From positions 3,093,001-3,157,000 of the forward strand of contig OY829661.1 of NCBI GenBank assembly GCA_963691815.1: DNA of 64,000 nucleotides. Direction: 5' to 3'. Positions 39,616 through 51,811 of this stretch are shown here, in pieces. The notes under the pieces are model-generated. The model made no database searches and was not told the origin of the DNA. It saw only the letters and a list, made by a program, of their open reading frames with translations. Each line of letters begins with the position of its first letter. Positions within the stretch are counted from its first letter, which is position 1. Source of the stretch: Echiichthys vipera. Lineage: Eukaryota > Chordata > Actinopteri > Perciformes > Trachinidae. The position numbers and the translations under genes are program-made.

Positions 39616-40570
39616 CATAGACTGTATAAAAAATGGACGCAGCCTCTCTGCCGGGCTGTTCTCTCAACTTGATCCAATCATATTTGCCTAGCAATCCAAT
39701 CATAGTCGCCATCTTGTCAGACTTTGACTCCTCCTTATTTCCTCTTACCAAAAAAGGGCATTGATGTGATGTTGGGGGGAGGGTGATACGTCTGTCTGGG
39801 TGACGTTCACAGAATAAGCCACATTAGCTCACATTAGCTCCACCGCCCGGGAGCTAGGCTAACAGCACTTGCTACAAGATAAATTGGAATGGGAGTCCCG
39901 TGTCTCTAATAGAGATTACACCGGCTCCAGGATTGAAGTGCTGCCAGCATTTATGATTTAAACTGATATTCAACACAGTCCCATGCTGTAAAACACCGAC
40001 CCTCACGGCCCGAATCCTCCCGCTGCTCCAGATTTGCATCTAGTGTATGTGCCATAGATAGTGGGATGTACTGCAAGTGAGGGTGCCAGTGCAGCTATTT
40101 AATTAGCATAACAAAGCTAACATTAACATGGTGTGTTCCTAAATCATCTGTTTGTACAGTTGACCGAAGAGCAAACCATCTTTTCACATATAGAAACACC
40201 ACCACACGAATGACCACAGTCCAGGTCGAGATGACGGAGTTAGCATGCTAATGATGCTAATCCTGACAACTAGCCTCTGAGGAGAAGAGAGGGCCAGAGG
40301 CTAACTGTCACATCAAGAGGACACGCCCCTAATTATTCATAAACTTTAACCTCCAATAAAATAAAAACTAGCCTGTTACAAAATAATTCACCCTTTCAGT
40401 GTTGTCATGGAGAACAGGTTTAATGATGCTGTGAAAACGGCCTGTTTAACATGGGGGTCAATGAGAAGCTGCTCTATTATGAAACCTGCCCCTAGTGGAC
40501 ACTCAGAGAACTGCAGTTTTGGCACTTCCTGATTGGATCAACCAGGAAGTCGCTGTGGTGGGGGCTTGGT
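39616..40570 (+). repeat. family B repeat, fullest copy
   Basis: From CATAGACTGTATAAAAAATG to CACAGCGACTTCC-complement. Internal marks are CACATTAGCTCACATTAGCT, AGTTAGCATGCTAATGATGC and CCTAATTATTCATAAACTTT. It matches 63282-64000 in the same orientation, and 5521-6010 and 47810-48510 inverted. About 950 bp and non-coding; class unknown. Confidence 0.8.
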
Positions 40571-41059
40571 CTGTACTCATCTGGGCTCCTCACATGTGAC
40601 ACCTGGTGGGCACTGCAGCTACTGCAGCCAGTAAAATAACACAGAGATAAATCATGTTTGAACTGATATCACACTGGCTTAAACAGCACTGTCAAACTCT
40701 GTCACTGTCAAAAGAAAGAAAAGACTGCAAATGTGCATGTTTTCCCTTCTCTCCAGATGTGTAACATTGAACCTTTTCAGTGCAGGTCCTTGTTCTTGTC
40801 ATGGTTTTCTTATGTTTTATTCTTTGGTTACAGCCACGGTGGCTCTGCAGACCAGACAAACAGCTCTTTACATTCATAAACAGATAATCTGCCTCCCACC
40901 GGTGCTGAAAGCTCCTGTTTTCCATCTTTCTTTTGGCCGTTTTGGGGGAGGGGTGGATTAAGTTTGTCTGTAGAGACTGGTAGCATGGATGCTCATGTTT
41001 GTCAACAGAAAAGTAGTGGTGTATGTGCTTTATACTCACGGGCCAGCTCTCATAGAACC

Positions 41060-41140
41060 TTGATATGATCTTGGGGGCCAAATATAATTACACCGCGGGC
41101 CAGATTTGGCCCACGGGCCTGAGTTTGACACCCCTGGCCT
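41060..41140 (-). repeat. one end of a hAT-like repeat
   Basis: GCCAGATTTGGCCCACGGGC then CTGAGTTTGACACCCCTGG is a common animal hAT terminus (inverse CAGGGGTGTCAAACTCA). The partner end was not found. Confidence 0.45.
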
Positions 41141-42009
41141 AAAACAATTAGTGACATCCAGAGATGTCAATATTATTTCTTCACTGCGTGTTATGAACTA
41201 TGCAGAAACATTAGTGAATTTTCACATAATCTCGTGAAATAGTATTTTTTATTAGTCAGCTACAGTCAAGTTCTAACAAACACATGGTACAATTTCACTT
41301 TAGGGGGGGAATCACTTAGTTTGCCAAGGTAGAAATGTAATATTCATAAATTATAATCTTAAGACTGATGAAAGTGGAATTTCAGTATTTTGGCCCTTAT
41401 TTCCCCATGTATTTCTATGTAAGTGACTAATGGAAACAACTTTTTAAAAACGAGTCCAGTATTCAGGGTCAGTGCTGCAGCATGGCCACAGCTACAATTT
41501 AATGTGGTACCTGCACACTGACAATTTACTGCCATTAGATGTGTCTGACTGTATTAGTAAGTAAGTGTAGCTTTGTATAATTTAGAGGTGGTTGGTTTGG
41601 TTTGTTGTGGTTAGTTTTTGCACATTTTTCAATTGTACCAACAAAATGCGGAGCTACACTTCATACAGCTTTTATAGACTGACATTACATTTGAATGCAG
41701 ACAGGCAGGCTAGTTGTGCTACAAATAAATCCTGACCACTCCAGATTGACTTTGACCAGGACACCAGAGAAAGAGGAGAAGACATCCTAACAAATCCCAT
41801 TTTCATCAAGAAAAAGCAGAGGTAGGCTAATGCTATTAGCTCAAGTTACTATGTTGACCTGCATCAGTAGTTACACCATCAGACACTTCTGTTAACAATC
41901 TGAACCTGTCGGTGTACAAACTAATACCTTTGGTGGACGTATACTGTCGGTGTGCAGGTGCCCGGTTTGATCACATTGTTCACAGCGGCGAGGCTGCAGT
42001 GCTCAATAC
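41141..42009. other. intergenic, nothing recognised
   Basis: No gene or repeat boundary identified. Confidence 0.45.
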
Positions 42010-42011
42010 TA

Positions 42012-42640
42012 GGGCACCAGACGTCCCCAGTTTCTGGAAATGTTCCCAGTTTTCACTGTGATTTAAAGTTCAGAAAATGAAATATAGGTAAAAAGGAAAA
42101 AATTAACATGTTGACCAAACGACACATATACGTAGTTGCGCACCCTACTACTCACACCAGAACAAGCGCCGCTTGAATATTATATTCCCTTTGTGAGAAG
42201 CAGCTACAGGTGCGCAATTCTTTCATGAATTCATGGATCCATTCATCCAGCTGTAGTACACACAGCAGAAATATCACTGATTGCATAGGAGAACCAAAGG
42301 TGTTCTTGTAAGTGTTACAATTTTTGATGAATGTTATGTTATTTAACATTTGATTTATATGTGTATTTATTATATAGAATGCATGTGATAAAACAGATCT
42401 GTTTGTCTGACAGCCACAGCTATTGCTAACATTATTATAAACTATCATATTATTAACTGTTTAGCACTACTCTACGACACACAGTTTTATTATTATGACA
42501 TTTCAGTGTCACTCAAGCTCCTTAGAGGGAGTTGGTAACTTGTCATTAAATAAAACTAATTATATCTATTCATCAAAAACTTGTGGCAGTCTGTCAGTGT
42601 CAGTGAGGACCAGTAATGCCACTAACACGTTAGCCTACTG
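42012..42640. repeat. left arm of 1.7 kb foldback element FB-C
   Basis: It starts AGGGCACCAGACGTCCCCAG-like sequence next to a TA. The arm is repeated inverted at 43101-43700: compare CAGACGTCCCCAGTTTC, GTGTTCTTGTAAGTGTTACA, CTCCTTAGAGGGAGTTGG and AACACGTTAGCCTAC with their complements there. Confidence 0.85.
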
Positions 42641-43100
42641 TAATGCTACTCTAATCTGACTCCTTTGTTTCGGTAACCAGTAGGCTAGTCTAACGTATTT
42701 AAATCACTGTGTGTTACCGTGGTGACAGACCCACCTCTTCATTGTGTTTATTCTTGAGCTAAGTTGCTCTGACAAGACGTCTTCCTATAGTCACGTTAGC
42801 ATGGTTCAAATGCTTAAAGCTAAACAATCTTTAGAATTATATTCCAATAGCAGCAGGATGAACCAGAAGTTTAAAAAGTCTTCTGTTCAAAATGGGTCGG
42901 CTACATACTTTATCCAGTTTAGTTTGAATCCGGTGAAGACAGGGAAACCTGAAAACAGATGAGCGACGCATGTCTTTGAACGACAGAATTCCATTCTGGC
43001 CTTCTGAACATTGTATTCTTCACAGGCTGTGGCAGGCCAGTGAAGACACATAGGCCTATATTTCAGGCCTTTCAGAAAATTTGAATTATTACATTTCTAA

Positions 43101-43453
43101 GTAGACTAACATGTTAGTGGCATCACTTGTCATCACTGACACTGACAGGTTTGTGATAAATAGTTTATAACAAGTTTTATTTAATGACAAGTTACCAACT
43201 CCCTCTAAGGAGCTCGAGTGACACTAAAATGTCATGATAATAAAACTGTGTGTGGTAGAGTAGTGCTAAACAGTTGTTAATAATATGTTAGTATATAATA
43301 ATGTTAGCAATAGCTGTGGCTGACAGACAAACAGATTTGTTTTATCACATGCATTCTAGATAATAAATACACATATAACATATTACATAGTTGATAAACT
43401 GTAACACTTACAAGAACACCTTCGGTTCTCCTATCCAATCAGTGACATTTCAC

Positions 43454-43529
<76 letters not shown>

Positions 43530-43700
43530 ATAGCTGGATAAATGGATGCATGAATTTCATGAAGAAACCTCATACCTGTAGCTGCCACTCACAAAGGGAA
43601 AACAATATTCTACCTCACAGCTATTCCACCAAGCAAAATACCAGAAATATTCAGGTCACTGAAGGGACTGTCCCCGGAAACTGGGGACGTCTGATCACCT
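43101..43700. repeat. right arm of foldback FB-C, with (GT)n expansion
   Basis: Inverted partner of 42012-42640, ending GACGTCTGATCACCT next to TA at 43701-43702, so the target duplication may be TA. A (GT)~36 run (43456-43527) exists only in this arm. The spacer 42641-43100 has no transposase. Confidence 0.85.
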
Positions 43701-43936
43701 TATCACATCCTTTGGAGTTTCACAGAAAATACGTCCTGAATCCTTTACACAGAAGTCAGTCCACAGGCTGTTACAGACAACTGTGAAAGTCTGTGAAGGT
43801 CTCAGCTTTTAAGTTACGTAACAGTCCGTTCACCCATTGGCAATAAAAGAAAATGTTACACACAGGACCTTTAATAGAACCCTTATCTAATAGTAAAAAA
43901 CTACAAGCTGCTGCAACCTGTGTGAGACTCCCACAG

Positions 43937-44080
43937 GAGAAGGAGCTGACCCAGATTGAGCAACTGGTCGAGCAGACTCTCAGATCGGAGCAGATGGAGG
44001 ATGTTTATGGTGTTGACGTGGCTGATGTCTTCCTAAAGTCCTGTGGCAACTGCACATTTGGAAATGTCCTTTTAGAATAG
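43937..44080 (+). CDS. possible terminal coding exon, unassigned
   Basis: After a splice-like CTCCCACAG, 48 codons read EKELTQIEQLVEQTLRSEQM then EDVYGVDVADVFLKSCGNCT and FGNVLLE before TAG. The amphipathic start and the lack of repeat similarity make it look like protein more than most frames here. No further exon was found upstream. It may be a pseudogene piece or chance. Confidence 0.25.
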   Translation, partial: EKELTQIEQLVEQTLRSEQMEDVYGVDVADVFLKSCGNCTFGNVLLE

Positions 44081-44984
44081 TCCAATTGTCAGAGCGCAGT
44101 AACAGTTCAGTGAAGGTCATGTTCAAATTTACTGTTCACAAAAACTACAAGTCTTGCTCCAGTCCACCGTACTGTAAATACTACCAACACACTTCTGCAA
44201 ATGTAAGTCAATTTACCATTTACTTTTATGTAAATATAAAAATATTAAAAAAACATATAATATAAAATATTTCATCTAAATAACAATACATGGCAAGCCT
44301 GGAAAATATAGTATTGTGACTATGCTAAACACTTGTAAGTAAAAAAATATATATTTGAGGATGGCCTGTGATAGGTTGATGCCTTTCAGCCACAGATGTC
44401 TGCATGGAGAGAGTGCTACTCTGTTTTCACATGGTATCTGTCAGTTCTCCTGCAAGAGGACTGTGCACATGACATCACTGAAAGTAAGAATCCTAGTGCT
44501 GATACTAATATATATAATTTCCATATAATATCATATAAGGTGGCACGTTCCTCTAATCAGTAACACCTGCAATGGAAAAAATAAATAATATATAACAGAA
44601 ACGTCTCAAACTGGTCCCTTGCACAAGAGAGTGAATGATTCTTCAGTGGAAGTGCAGTAGTGTTACTTCTGGTCAGTGGTCAAAGTGAGCACTGTTTTAG
44701 TGGTGCATTGTGGGTATTTTCTATGGAGCTGAACTCCTGTGCAACACCATTGGCACTAAACACTCTAGAAAATGTCTCTCCGGGCATAACCAATTCCTCC
44801 TCTCCAGACTTACCCTCCCCCTACATCAACATTCAACGATTCACCCCGAAAACCCCATATAATACTGATCCATTTACACCAACTTGAAGAGAGTACGTAC
44901 TTGGGGAATTATGGAGAGGATGTTTTAATTCTCTATGCCCACCATGAAAATGGAGCGTGATGTGAGACCTAAAGGGAGATTTGC

Positions 44985-46320
44985 GATCAAAGCCTTTTAC
45001 AGCTCTATTGAGCCATGTATTCCTATAGCCCTCAGTAGTAACAACTTCCTGACCTTCTTTAATGACAAAATCAACTCGCTTTGTCGTGATTAAATCAGGA
45101 CAGCCATCCTCTCCTTTTTAGTCTCTGTTTTTGTCTCCCTCTGTCTGTGTTTTCCTGTATGTGCTCCCCTTTGTGTTTCCCTGTTGTGAGCTCGTTTTCC
45201 CGGCAGGTGGTTCTCGTTGGCACTGATCACCTGCCACTCTGTGTCCTGCTCAGCCAACACCTGATCCAGTCGGCGGCCGGTCGACACCTCTTCCAGTCGG
45301 CGGCCCAGTCGGCACCTCTTCCAGTCGGCACCTCTTTCAGTCCTCGGCCCGGTCTGCACCACTTCCAGTCGGCGGCCCGGTCGACACCTCTTCCAGTCGG
45401 CGGCCCGGTCGACACCTCTTCCAGACGGCGGCCCGGTCGGCACCACTTCCAGTCGGCGGCCCAGTCGGTACCTCTTCCAGTCGGCGGCCCGGTCGGCACC
45501 TCTTCCAAACGGCGGCCCGGTCGGCACCTCTTTCAGTCGGCCGCCCGGTCGGCACCACTTCCATTCCCGCCCGGTCGGCACCGGTTCCAGCCGGTGGGCT
45601 GGTCGAGTGATCCTTCTGTCTGGTGATTTTTAACACCTTTTAACACTGTTTCATTTATCCATGTGGGGATTGACCTTTAATACGAACCTGACCATTAAAC
45701 AATGTAAACCTGTATCATTAATGTCTCATCAATGCATGTTATTAATTCAACTTCTTCCTGGAGTTGTTTGTGCTTTGTCGTCTCTCAGGTCTCTGCTGAT
45801 CGTGGTGGTGCCTGCTGCCGTGGTCCTACATGACGCTTCCTGCTGCTAGTATTACTATTAGTCATATATACTATCATTAGTTTTATAAATTATAAAATTC
45901 ACAGCCATAAAAACATAATCAGTCGTATTTCTTATAGTATCAAAGCTGGTATTACTACTACTCGTATAATTTGATTATATTTACCACCATAATTATCATT
46001 ATTCATATTTCTATCACCTTAACTTTAGTTGTTTCTACTATTTTATATCACTCTGCTTTATTAACTGCCATGACGTGTTAGTCCTACTCACATTACTATA
46101 GATATTATCATAGTTACTGTTACTTTTGTGATTTCTTTCATCCCTCTGTCTGTCCGTCTTTGTATATGTCTGTCTTTCTCTCTCTCTTTCTCCCCAACCG
46201 ATCAAGACAGATGTCCGTCCTCCATCGAGCTGGGTCTGTTCCACGTTCCTGCCTGTTAAAGGGAAGGTTTTCATCACCACTGTGTGCACAAGATTGCTGG
46301 ATTAATACTGTTTACTTGTA
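44985..46320 (+). mobile_element. L2 LINE fragment interrupted by a minisatellite
   Basis: 44985-45095 encodes PIALSSNNFLTFFNDKINSL, an L2 ORF2 segment. 45715-46320 equals the L2 3' UTR at 55220-56000 (TCATCAATGCATGTTATTAA, GTCTCTGCTGATCGTGGTGG, GACAGATGTCCGTCCTCCAT). The coding middle is missing and the minisatellite at 45264-45600 occupies the gap. (ATT)n follows at 46332-46369. Confidence 0.65.
45264..45600. repeat. GC-rich 28-bp minisatellite
   Basis: About 12 copies of a 28-bp unit, TTCCAGTCGGCGGCCCGGTC plus GGCACCTC, with GTCGAC/GTCGGC variants. Because 28 is not a multiple of three, each frame rotates through all three readings, so frames of 93-163 codons stay open on both strands without being genes. 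Confidence 0.9.
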
Positions 46321-46332
46321 AATGTTGTTGTA

Positions 46333-46368
<36 letters not shown>

Positions 46369-46374
46369 GATGAC

Positions 46375-47805
46375 TTGTTGCTGCTCATGGAGGAATTGTT
46401 GGATCTCAGGAGAGCTGAGGAGGAGCGTCTGAAGATTAGGCTCTCCCCAACGGGAGTCGCTCTTGTCGCTCGATACAAAGAATTGGCTCTTAGAGCTGAC
46501 TCGTTCACGAATGACACATTACTATAACGTTAACATTAAGGTGTATCAAAGAGGTGTAATGCCTGCAGTAAGGTGTAGAAAGTACAGATGGGCAAGAGTA
46601 ATGTTTTCCCAGATCGAGTGATTGCATGAATTACTTGAGGGGGGATCGATTCCTTGTGAGGGAAATCTCATTTTAGAATGTGTCCTAAGAGCAGGCAATG
46701 CGGGGGAACATCAGCGACAAAAATCAATTTGATTGCAACGCAGCACGCTGCATAACTAGATATCAAGAATATCTAATGCTTGCAGTAAGGTGTAGCAATA
46801 CGATGCACCGCTTGCAGTAAGGAGATATCAAGATGATACAACACTTCAAAAGGAGGTATTTAGACAAAATACTGTAATGCTTGTAGTGAGGTGTATGCTT
46901 GGAATGCTTACAGAAAGTTGTATTAAGATGAAGTATGCCAAAGAACACAAACACTGAGGTCAGAGAAAGGGAAAGAAAGACCATGTTTTCCACTCTGTTG
47001 CTCCTACCAAAAATTAGGTCATATGTCATTCTCCTGCTCTCCTGCTCATACCACTGGAACAGTGAGTCAACTAACTATACACCCTAAAGAAAGGCAGTGA
47101 TACTTAGAAACATGCTAAGAATGGGTAGCAAGCTCTGTTATAATTCAGTCAGTGAGCAATGCTTTGTTAGTGTGCTGTCGCCCATAGCTCTGCAGATAAA
47201 GAAGCTGTTAGTTGAGGGTCAAATAATTAGGCCTTTCAAGCCTGAGAGGATATGAAATAGTTTTCAGGTCCATCCAACATTGGGTCAGAAGAATAAGTTT
47301 GCCTTAGTCTTGGGCCTGGGCCAAAAATCTTACCCATTACAGCACATACCAATGTGAAATATAGTGCAGCACAAAGACGGTCATTATCAAAACATACAAG
47401 TACATAACATTGAATATTAATAGAGGTTATTATGAGTCAGTGTGTCTGTGCGTGCGTGTTAAGCATGAACTTCACGGCCCGAGCTGAAGCCAATGGGAAT
47501 GTGCCCCATAATTAATTTTGTCTTAATGCTACTAGAGGTTGGCCCTAAACTGTAGCAAAGTTTATCAAATTCTAATGGCGACTGTCTTGAAAATTGTTCC
47601 ACTCTTTATTGACAGGTCTGCAAGAGGGCCCCCAGGCTAAAAAGTAAGCTGTGGGAACAACCGCACAACTGCATCCTACAAAGACAGAGTCTGTGTAGCA
47701 GGTTAAAAAAACCTGCTCCGTTGTGTCTGTGCCCAATGTATTTTGGCTCTAAGTCTACGTTTACATTACAGGGCTAAATTCATTCCAATCATTGTTTTGT
47801 ACCTA
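46375..47805. other. intergenic, nothing recognised
   Basis: It contains short degenerate repeats of AATGCTTGCAGTAAGGTGTA (46556-46920, four to five loose copies). No gene. Confidence 0.5.
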
Positions 47806-47809
47806 ATTA

Positions 47810-48510
47810 TTTATGTTATTGGAGGTTAAAGTTTATGAATAATTAGGGGTGCGGCCTCTTGAGTGACAGCTAGCCTCTGGCCCTCTCTCCTCCTCGGAGG
47901 CTAGTTGTCAGGATTAGCATCATTAGCATGCTAACTCCGTCATCTCGACCTGGACTGCGGTCATTCGTGTGGTGATGTTACTATAAGTGACAAGATTGCT
48001 GGTTGGTTTGCTATTTGATCAACTGAAACAACAGATGGTTTAGGAACACACCGTGTTAACGTTAGCTGTGGTATGCTAATTAAATAGCCGCATTTGCACC
48101 ATGACTTGCAATATAGCCCACTATCTATGAAACATACACTAGATGCTAATCTGTAACAGGGGGAGGATTCGGGCTGTGAGGGTCGGTATTTTACAGTCTA
48201 TGAGCATGGTACTGTGTTGAATATCAGTTTAAATCATAGATCATAAACTATGCATAGATCTTGCCTGCACTAGAGACACGGGACTCCCACTCCTGTTTAT
48301 CTAGAAACGTGTTCTGAAGCTAATGTGGCTAATTCTGTGTAATTCTCTCCCTCCCCCCAACGTCACATCAATGCCCTTTCTTGTGAAGAGGAAATGAGGC
48401 GGGGTCAAAGTTTGACAAGATGGCGACTCCCAGAGGCGAATATAATCGGATCAAGTTGAGAGAACAGGCTCCGGCAGAGAGGCAACGTCCATTTCTTATA
48501 CAGTCTATGG
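47810..48510 (-). repeat. family B repeat, inverted copy
   Basis: It ends CATTTCTTATACAGTCTATG and contains GGAGGCTAGTTGTCAGGATT and GTCATCTCGACCTGGACTGC, the inverse of 39616-40380. Confidence 0.8.
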
Positions 48511-50500
48511 CTGGACCTCAATTGTGGGTTGAAAATCTTCCTCTTCCAGGCCATCAGCTATCCTTTTAATCTGTTGTCCTAGGAACATGCTGATGATGAG
48601 CAGCGCCGTTGAGAGAGCTGCTGACAGAGAGTTAATCTAATATTCATTGACTATTGAAAGTGCTAAAATACATCTTTATAAAGTCTGTCGTGATTGAATA
48701 CAGTGTGCAAATTGTTACTATTGATTCAATAGATTATTTACATTGCAAATCAATATTATATCGATATACACTGGAGATCAAAATTAGAGAACAAATTCTT
48801 TATACTTGATTTTTCTTAAATAGGACTATTTTTTATTGTTCAGAATTGGATAGAATATATGTGGCTATAGCACTGCTTTACTAGCATGTTTTTTTTGTTT
48901 TTTTTAAATAACCTTATCTTTATCATGGCCCAACTGAAAAGATAAAGATGAAGATGAGTAGCAAAACAAAACCACTGACTTCAAAATGTTCAATGTTCAC
49001 TTCAGTTTTGTGAGCAGCACGCTAGACGCAAAGGTGTTTCTATACAGGAAGGAACACATGAAATGTGTCCAGATGAAGGCAAGGGTTTCTCATTCCTTTT
49101 AAGCACAGAGACAGAGATATTCATTAGGGTGGGGCGATAATTCAATATGATCGTATTGTGATGAAATTATTTATCGAGATATCATGATACACAATTACGA
49201 CAAAATGGAAAATAACAAGCACGTGCTAATTCAAATTTCACATAATATTTGATGAGAAATACTTTGCGGAAATAGCATTTAAATATTGCACTCTTTTTTT
49301 TTAAGTCAATGTTCATTTTGCACTAAATTCCTTAATGAAATGTCAAAATACTCAGTACTTTTCATTTGTTAAGTATTAATTTCACACAGGAGTATACAAA
49401 AATAGGCTTTACCATGTGGTTATTTCATATAGACTATTTGTCTATTGAATTACCAGAAATTATATTAGAATGGAATATATTTTGTTATCTAGATATGAAA
49501 TTACTTTTATCGGGATACAAGATTTTGGCTGTGTCGCCCAGACCAAGTTTGCATGCTCTTGATCTGCTTTTGACCCATGACCGTTAATTTCACTGCAGCC
49601 TTTGGTGTCAGGTGGCTCAGCCTCTTGACGCCATTACATGTGAACTGGCTAGCTGACTCTTCAGTTCTATAAATGCTGTTTGCTGCTCCCTTCCCTGAAT
49701 CCATTTGCAGCATTGCCTCATGAGTGCAATGCTTCAAATGTAGGAAGCCCCACATTGGGGATAAATCTGTCACAGTAGTTCACTAGCCCATAGAAGCTTC
49801 ATCCTTCAGCAGCATTTCCTGAGTGGACAGTGCTCTCTTTTATTTCGTTGCTTCAGTGCTGTGTAGCACAAAATGTAGCCCCTAACCATAACCTATAAGA
49901 ATGAACAATTCTGTCGAGTGTCAACTGCCCTTTTTGTAATCACCATGCTGTGGCATTTTTCTCCCTCAACAATGATGTCAGGACAGATGTAGCAAAGTCC
50001 TGAAACACACTGTAACAGTGTCCAGTGATATGCTAAAACTCTCTGCTGCAGATAAGATTCACACATCAGTCATTTATAGCACCATAGATATGTGTGTCAC
50101 AGCTGTGTAGCTCTATCTGAAGCTTGCTACAGATATTCTCTTTAATTTGGACTTCTATATCTCATAATTAGGACTTAGCATCTTATAATGAGATCTCATA
50201 ATTAGGTCTGTTGTGGTGAAGGAATTTCCCCTCTGGTGATTTAGACTAGCTCAACAGCGTGACATGTGATATTAGCACATATCTACATACCGTATGGTAT
50301 GCAGCTTGATGAACATCATATTGAATCAAATTTCACAGGCTTGAGTTCCGCCCTGAAACCATTGGCTGTCCGCCATTAGCTACAGGTGCTGAGGTTAGCA
50401 CAGCAAGCTGATTGGTGTGCAAGTCAATCACACTATAGTGATTGCAAATGAAATGTCAGAGCTGGAAGACCCGTCAGTAGGTTCCTGGTCAACTACAACA
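48511..50500. repeat. mostly unassigned; MITE-like element ~49130-49545
   Basis: 49130-49545 starts TAGGGTGGGGCGATAATTCA and ends ATTTTGGCTGTGTCGCCCAG, imperfect inverted ends like the fish GGGCTGGGCGATAT element family. The rest shows nothing recognised. Confidence 0.45.
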
Positions 50501-50529
50501 GCATGGAGAAAGAGTTGTGTATGAGACGA

Positions 50530-50790
50530 GGACAAACCACAACATTTACATGTTTTGCTGGAATAAATCACCAATGGGCTCCTTCCTTTTGGATTGACTT
50601 TGGTAATCCACTTGAATGGACTTTACTATGAGAGGAGCTTGTACCGGGGCCAGTAGGTAAGTCTTTCAAACACTCTTTTTTTGTGTTATTTGGAGCAGTA
50701 TGAGTGGTTAAAAAAAGACATTTTACTTGCATTCAACTTGCCGCCCCGAGCTAATCTCTGTTAGCCGCATTTGGCTGTTAGCGCCTGTTT
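50530..50790. repeat. FB-A fragment (right half)
   Basis: CACCAATGGGCTCCTTCCTT, GGACTTTACTATGAGAGGAG and GCCGCATTTGGCTGTTAGCG match the right half of the 143-1432 element. It breaks off at ~50789. Confidence 0.7.
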
Positions 50791-51090
50791 AATTTGGATC
50801 TCCAGTGTATATATAACAGTGTAACATATTCTGGAACACCCTGTTAAAGCTATAGGTATCTGGTAGGCCTTTATGCTGCTTTGATGTGCGTCCAAAGTGA
50901 TATGTTCGCAATTCTTGGTGGGCTTCATGACAAACAATATGGTGATAAAAGATATGAATTGGTATAGCTATAGAGAATAAGCGCCATGTTCTCATTATTC
51001 ACTACTATTGATGAGACGAAGAACCAAAACTCTGCAGACAGGGTTTAAATGCAGTGTCGAGACTATAATCCCCAGCTCCTCATATGACTA

Positions 51091-51809
51091 CCGTAATTTC
51101 CGGACTATAAGCCGCTACTTTTTTCCCTCGTTCTGGTCCCTGAGGCTTATACAACGGTGCGGCTTTTCTACGGCTTACGGTAACCAGGGGCGCGCACTTC
51201 CGAGGATGCGCGAGACCGAGGCAGACTTCTGGCGCTAGGTAACGAGAGCAAAACAAAGAGTAGGAGAGCTTCAGCGACAGTTTGCGCGAAGGAAGTGTTC
51301 ATGCAAACACCCTCAACATGGAAAACAAACGGAGAAGTGCATATGATGCTGCTTTTAAGTTAAAGGCAATCGATCTGGCTGTCAAAGAAGGAAATAGAGC
51401 TGCTGCACGTACCCTTGACATCAATGAATGGCTGGTTATTTTGATAACGTAATCGGCCGCGGGACTTCTAGTGCCGTGTTACAGGCGGGCACTTTGTATT
51501 ACTTTGCACCGTTGTATTATTTGTACTCTGCACGAATGCTGTTCGCCATGTCAAAGATGTGAAAGTTTGATTTAATGATTGAAAGATTTATTGTTAATAA
51601 ATGGGACGCTTTGCGTTCCCAAACAGTCATCTCTGTCCCGACAATCCCCTCCGTGGTAGCAGGAACCCCTATATACTACGGTAATTACACATCAAAACGC
51701 CTGCGGTTTATAGTCGGGTGCGGCTTTTATATGGAGCAATCTGTATTTTCCCCTAAATTTAGCTGGTGCGGCTTATAGTCAGGTGCGCTTTATAGTCCGG
51801 AAATTACGG
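51091..51809. mobile_element. pogo-type (Tc1/mariner superfamily) deletion derivative
   Basis: Terminal inverted repeats CCGTAATTTCCGGACTATAA are perfect over 20 bp at both ends. TA flanks both ends (51089-51090, 51810-51811), the expected target duplication. It is 719 bp, against several kb in autonomous relatives. It carries only the start of the transposase gene. Confidence 0.85.
51318..51452 (+). pseudogene. truncated pogo-like transposase N-terminus
   Basis: 44 codons: MENKRRSAYDAAFKLKAIDL then AVKEGNRAAARTLDINE and seven codons after a deletion junction to TAA. The motif is the first helix-turn-helix of CENP-B/pogo DNA-binding domains. The DDE domain is deleted. Confidence 0.75.
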
Positions 51810-51811
51810 TA

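Noticed and set aside
44080..44480. Possible further exons after 44080
   Set aside because: Readings such as SSVKVMFKFTVHKNYK are in a different frame with no splice sites joining them to the candidate exon.
45090..45636. 163-, 159-, 99- and 93-codon ORFs with GADRAADWKR-like repeats
   Set aside because: They come from a 28-bp GC-rich minisatellite read in rotating frames.
48768..50815. Possible 2 kb Tc1-type element bounded by ACTGGAGATC and GGATCTCCAGT
   Set aside because: The inverted ends are short (about 10 bp) and the interior holds unrelated repeats; the left motif also occurs alone at 24735. Not enough to call one element.
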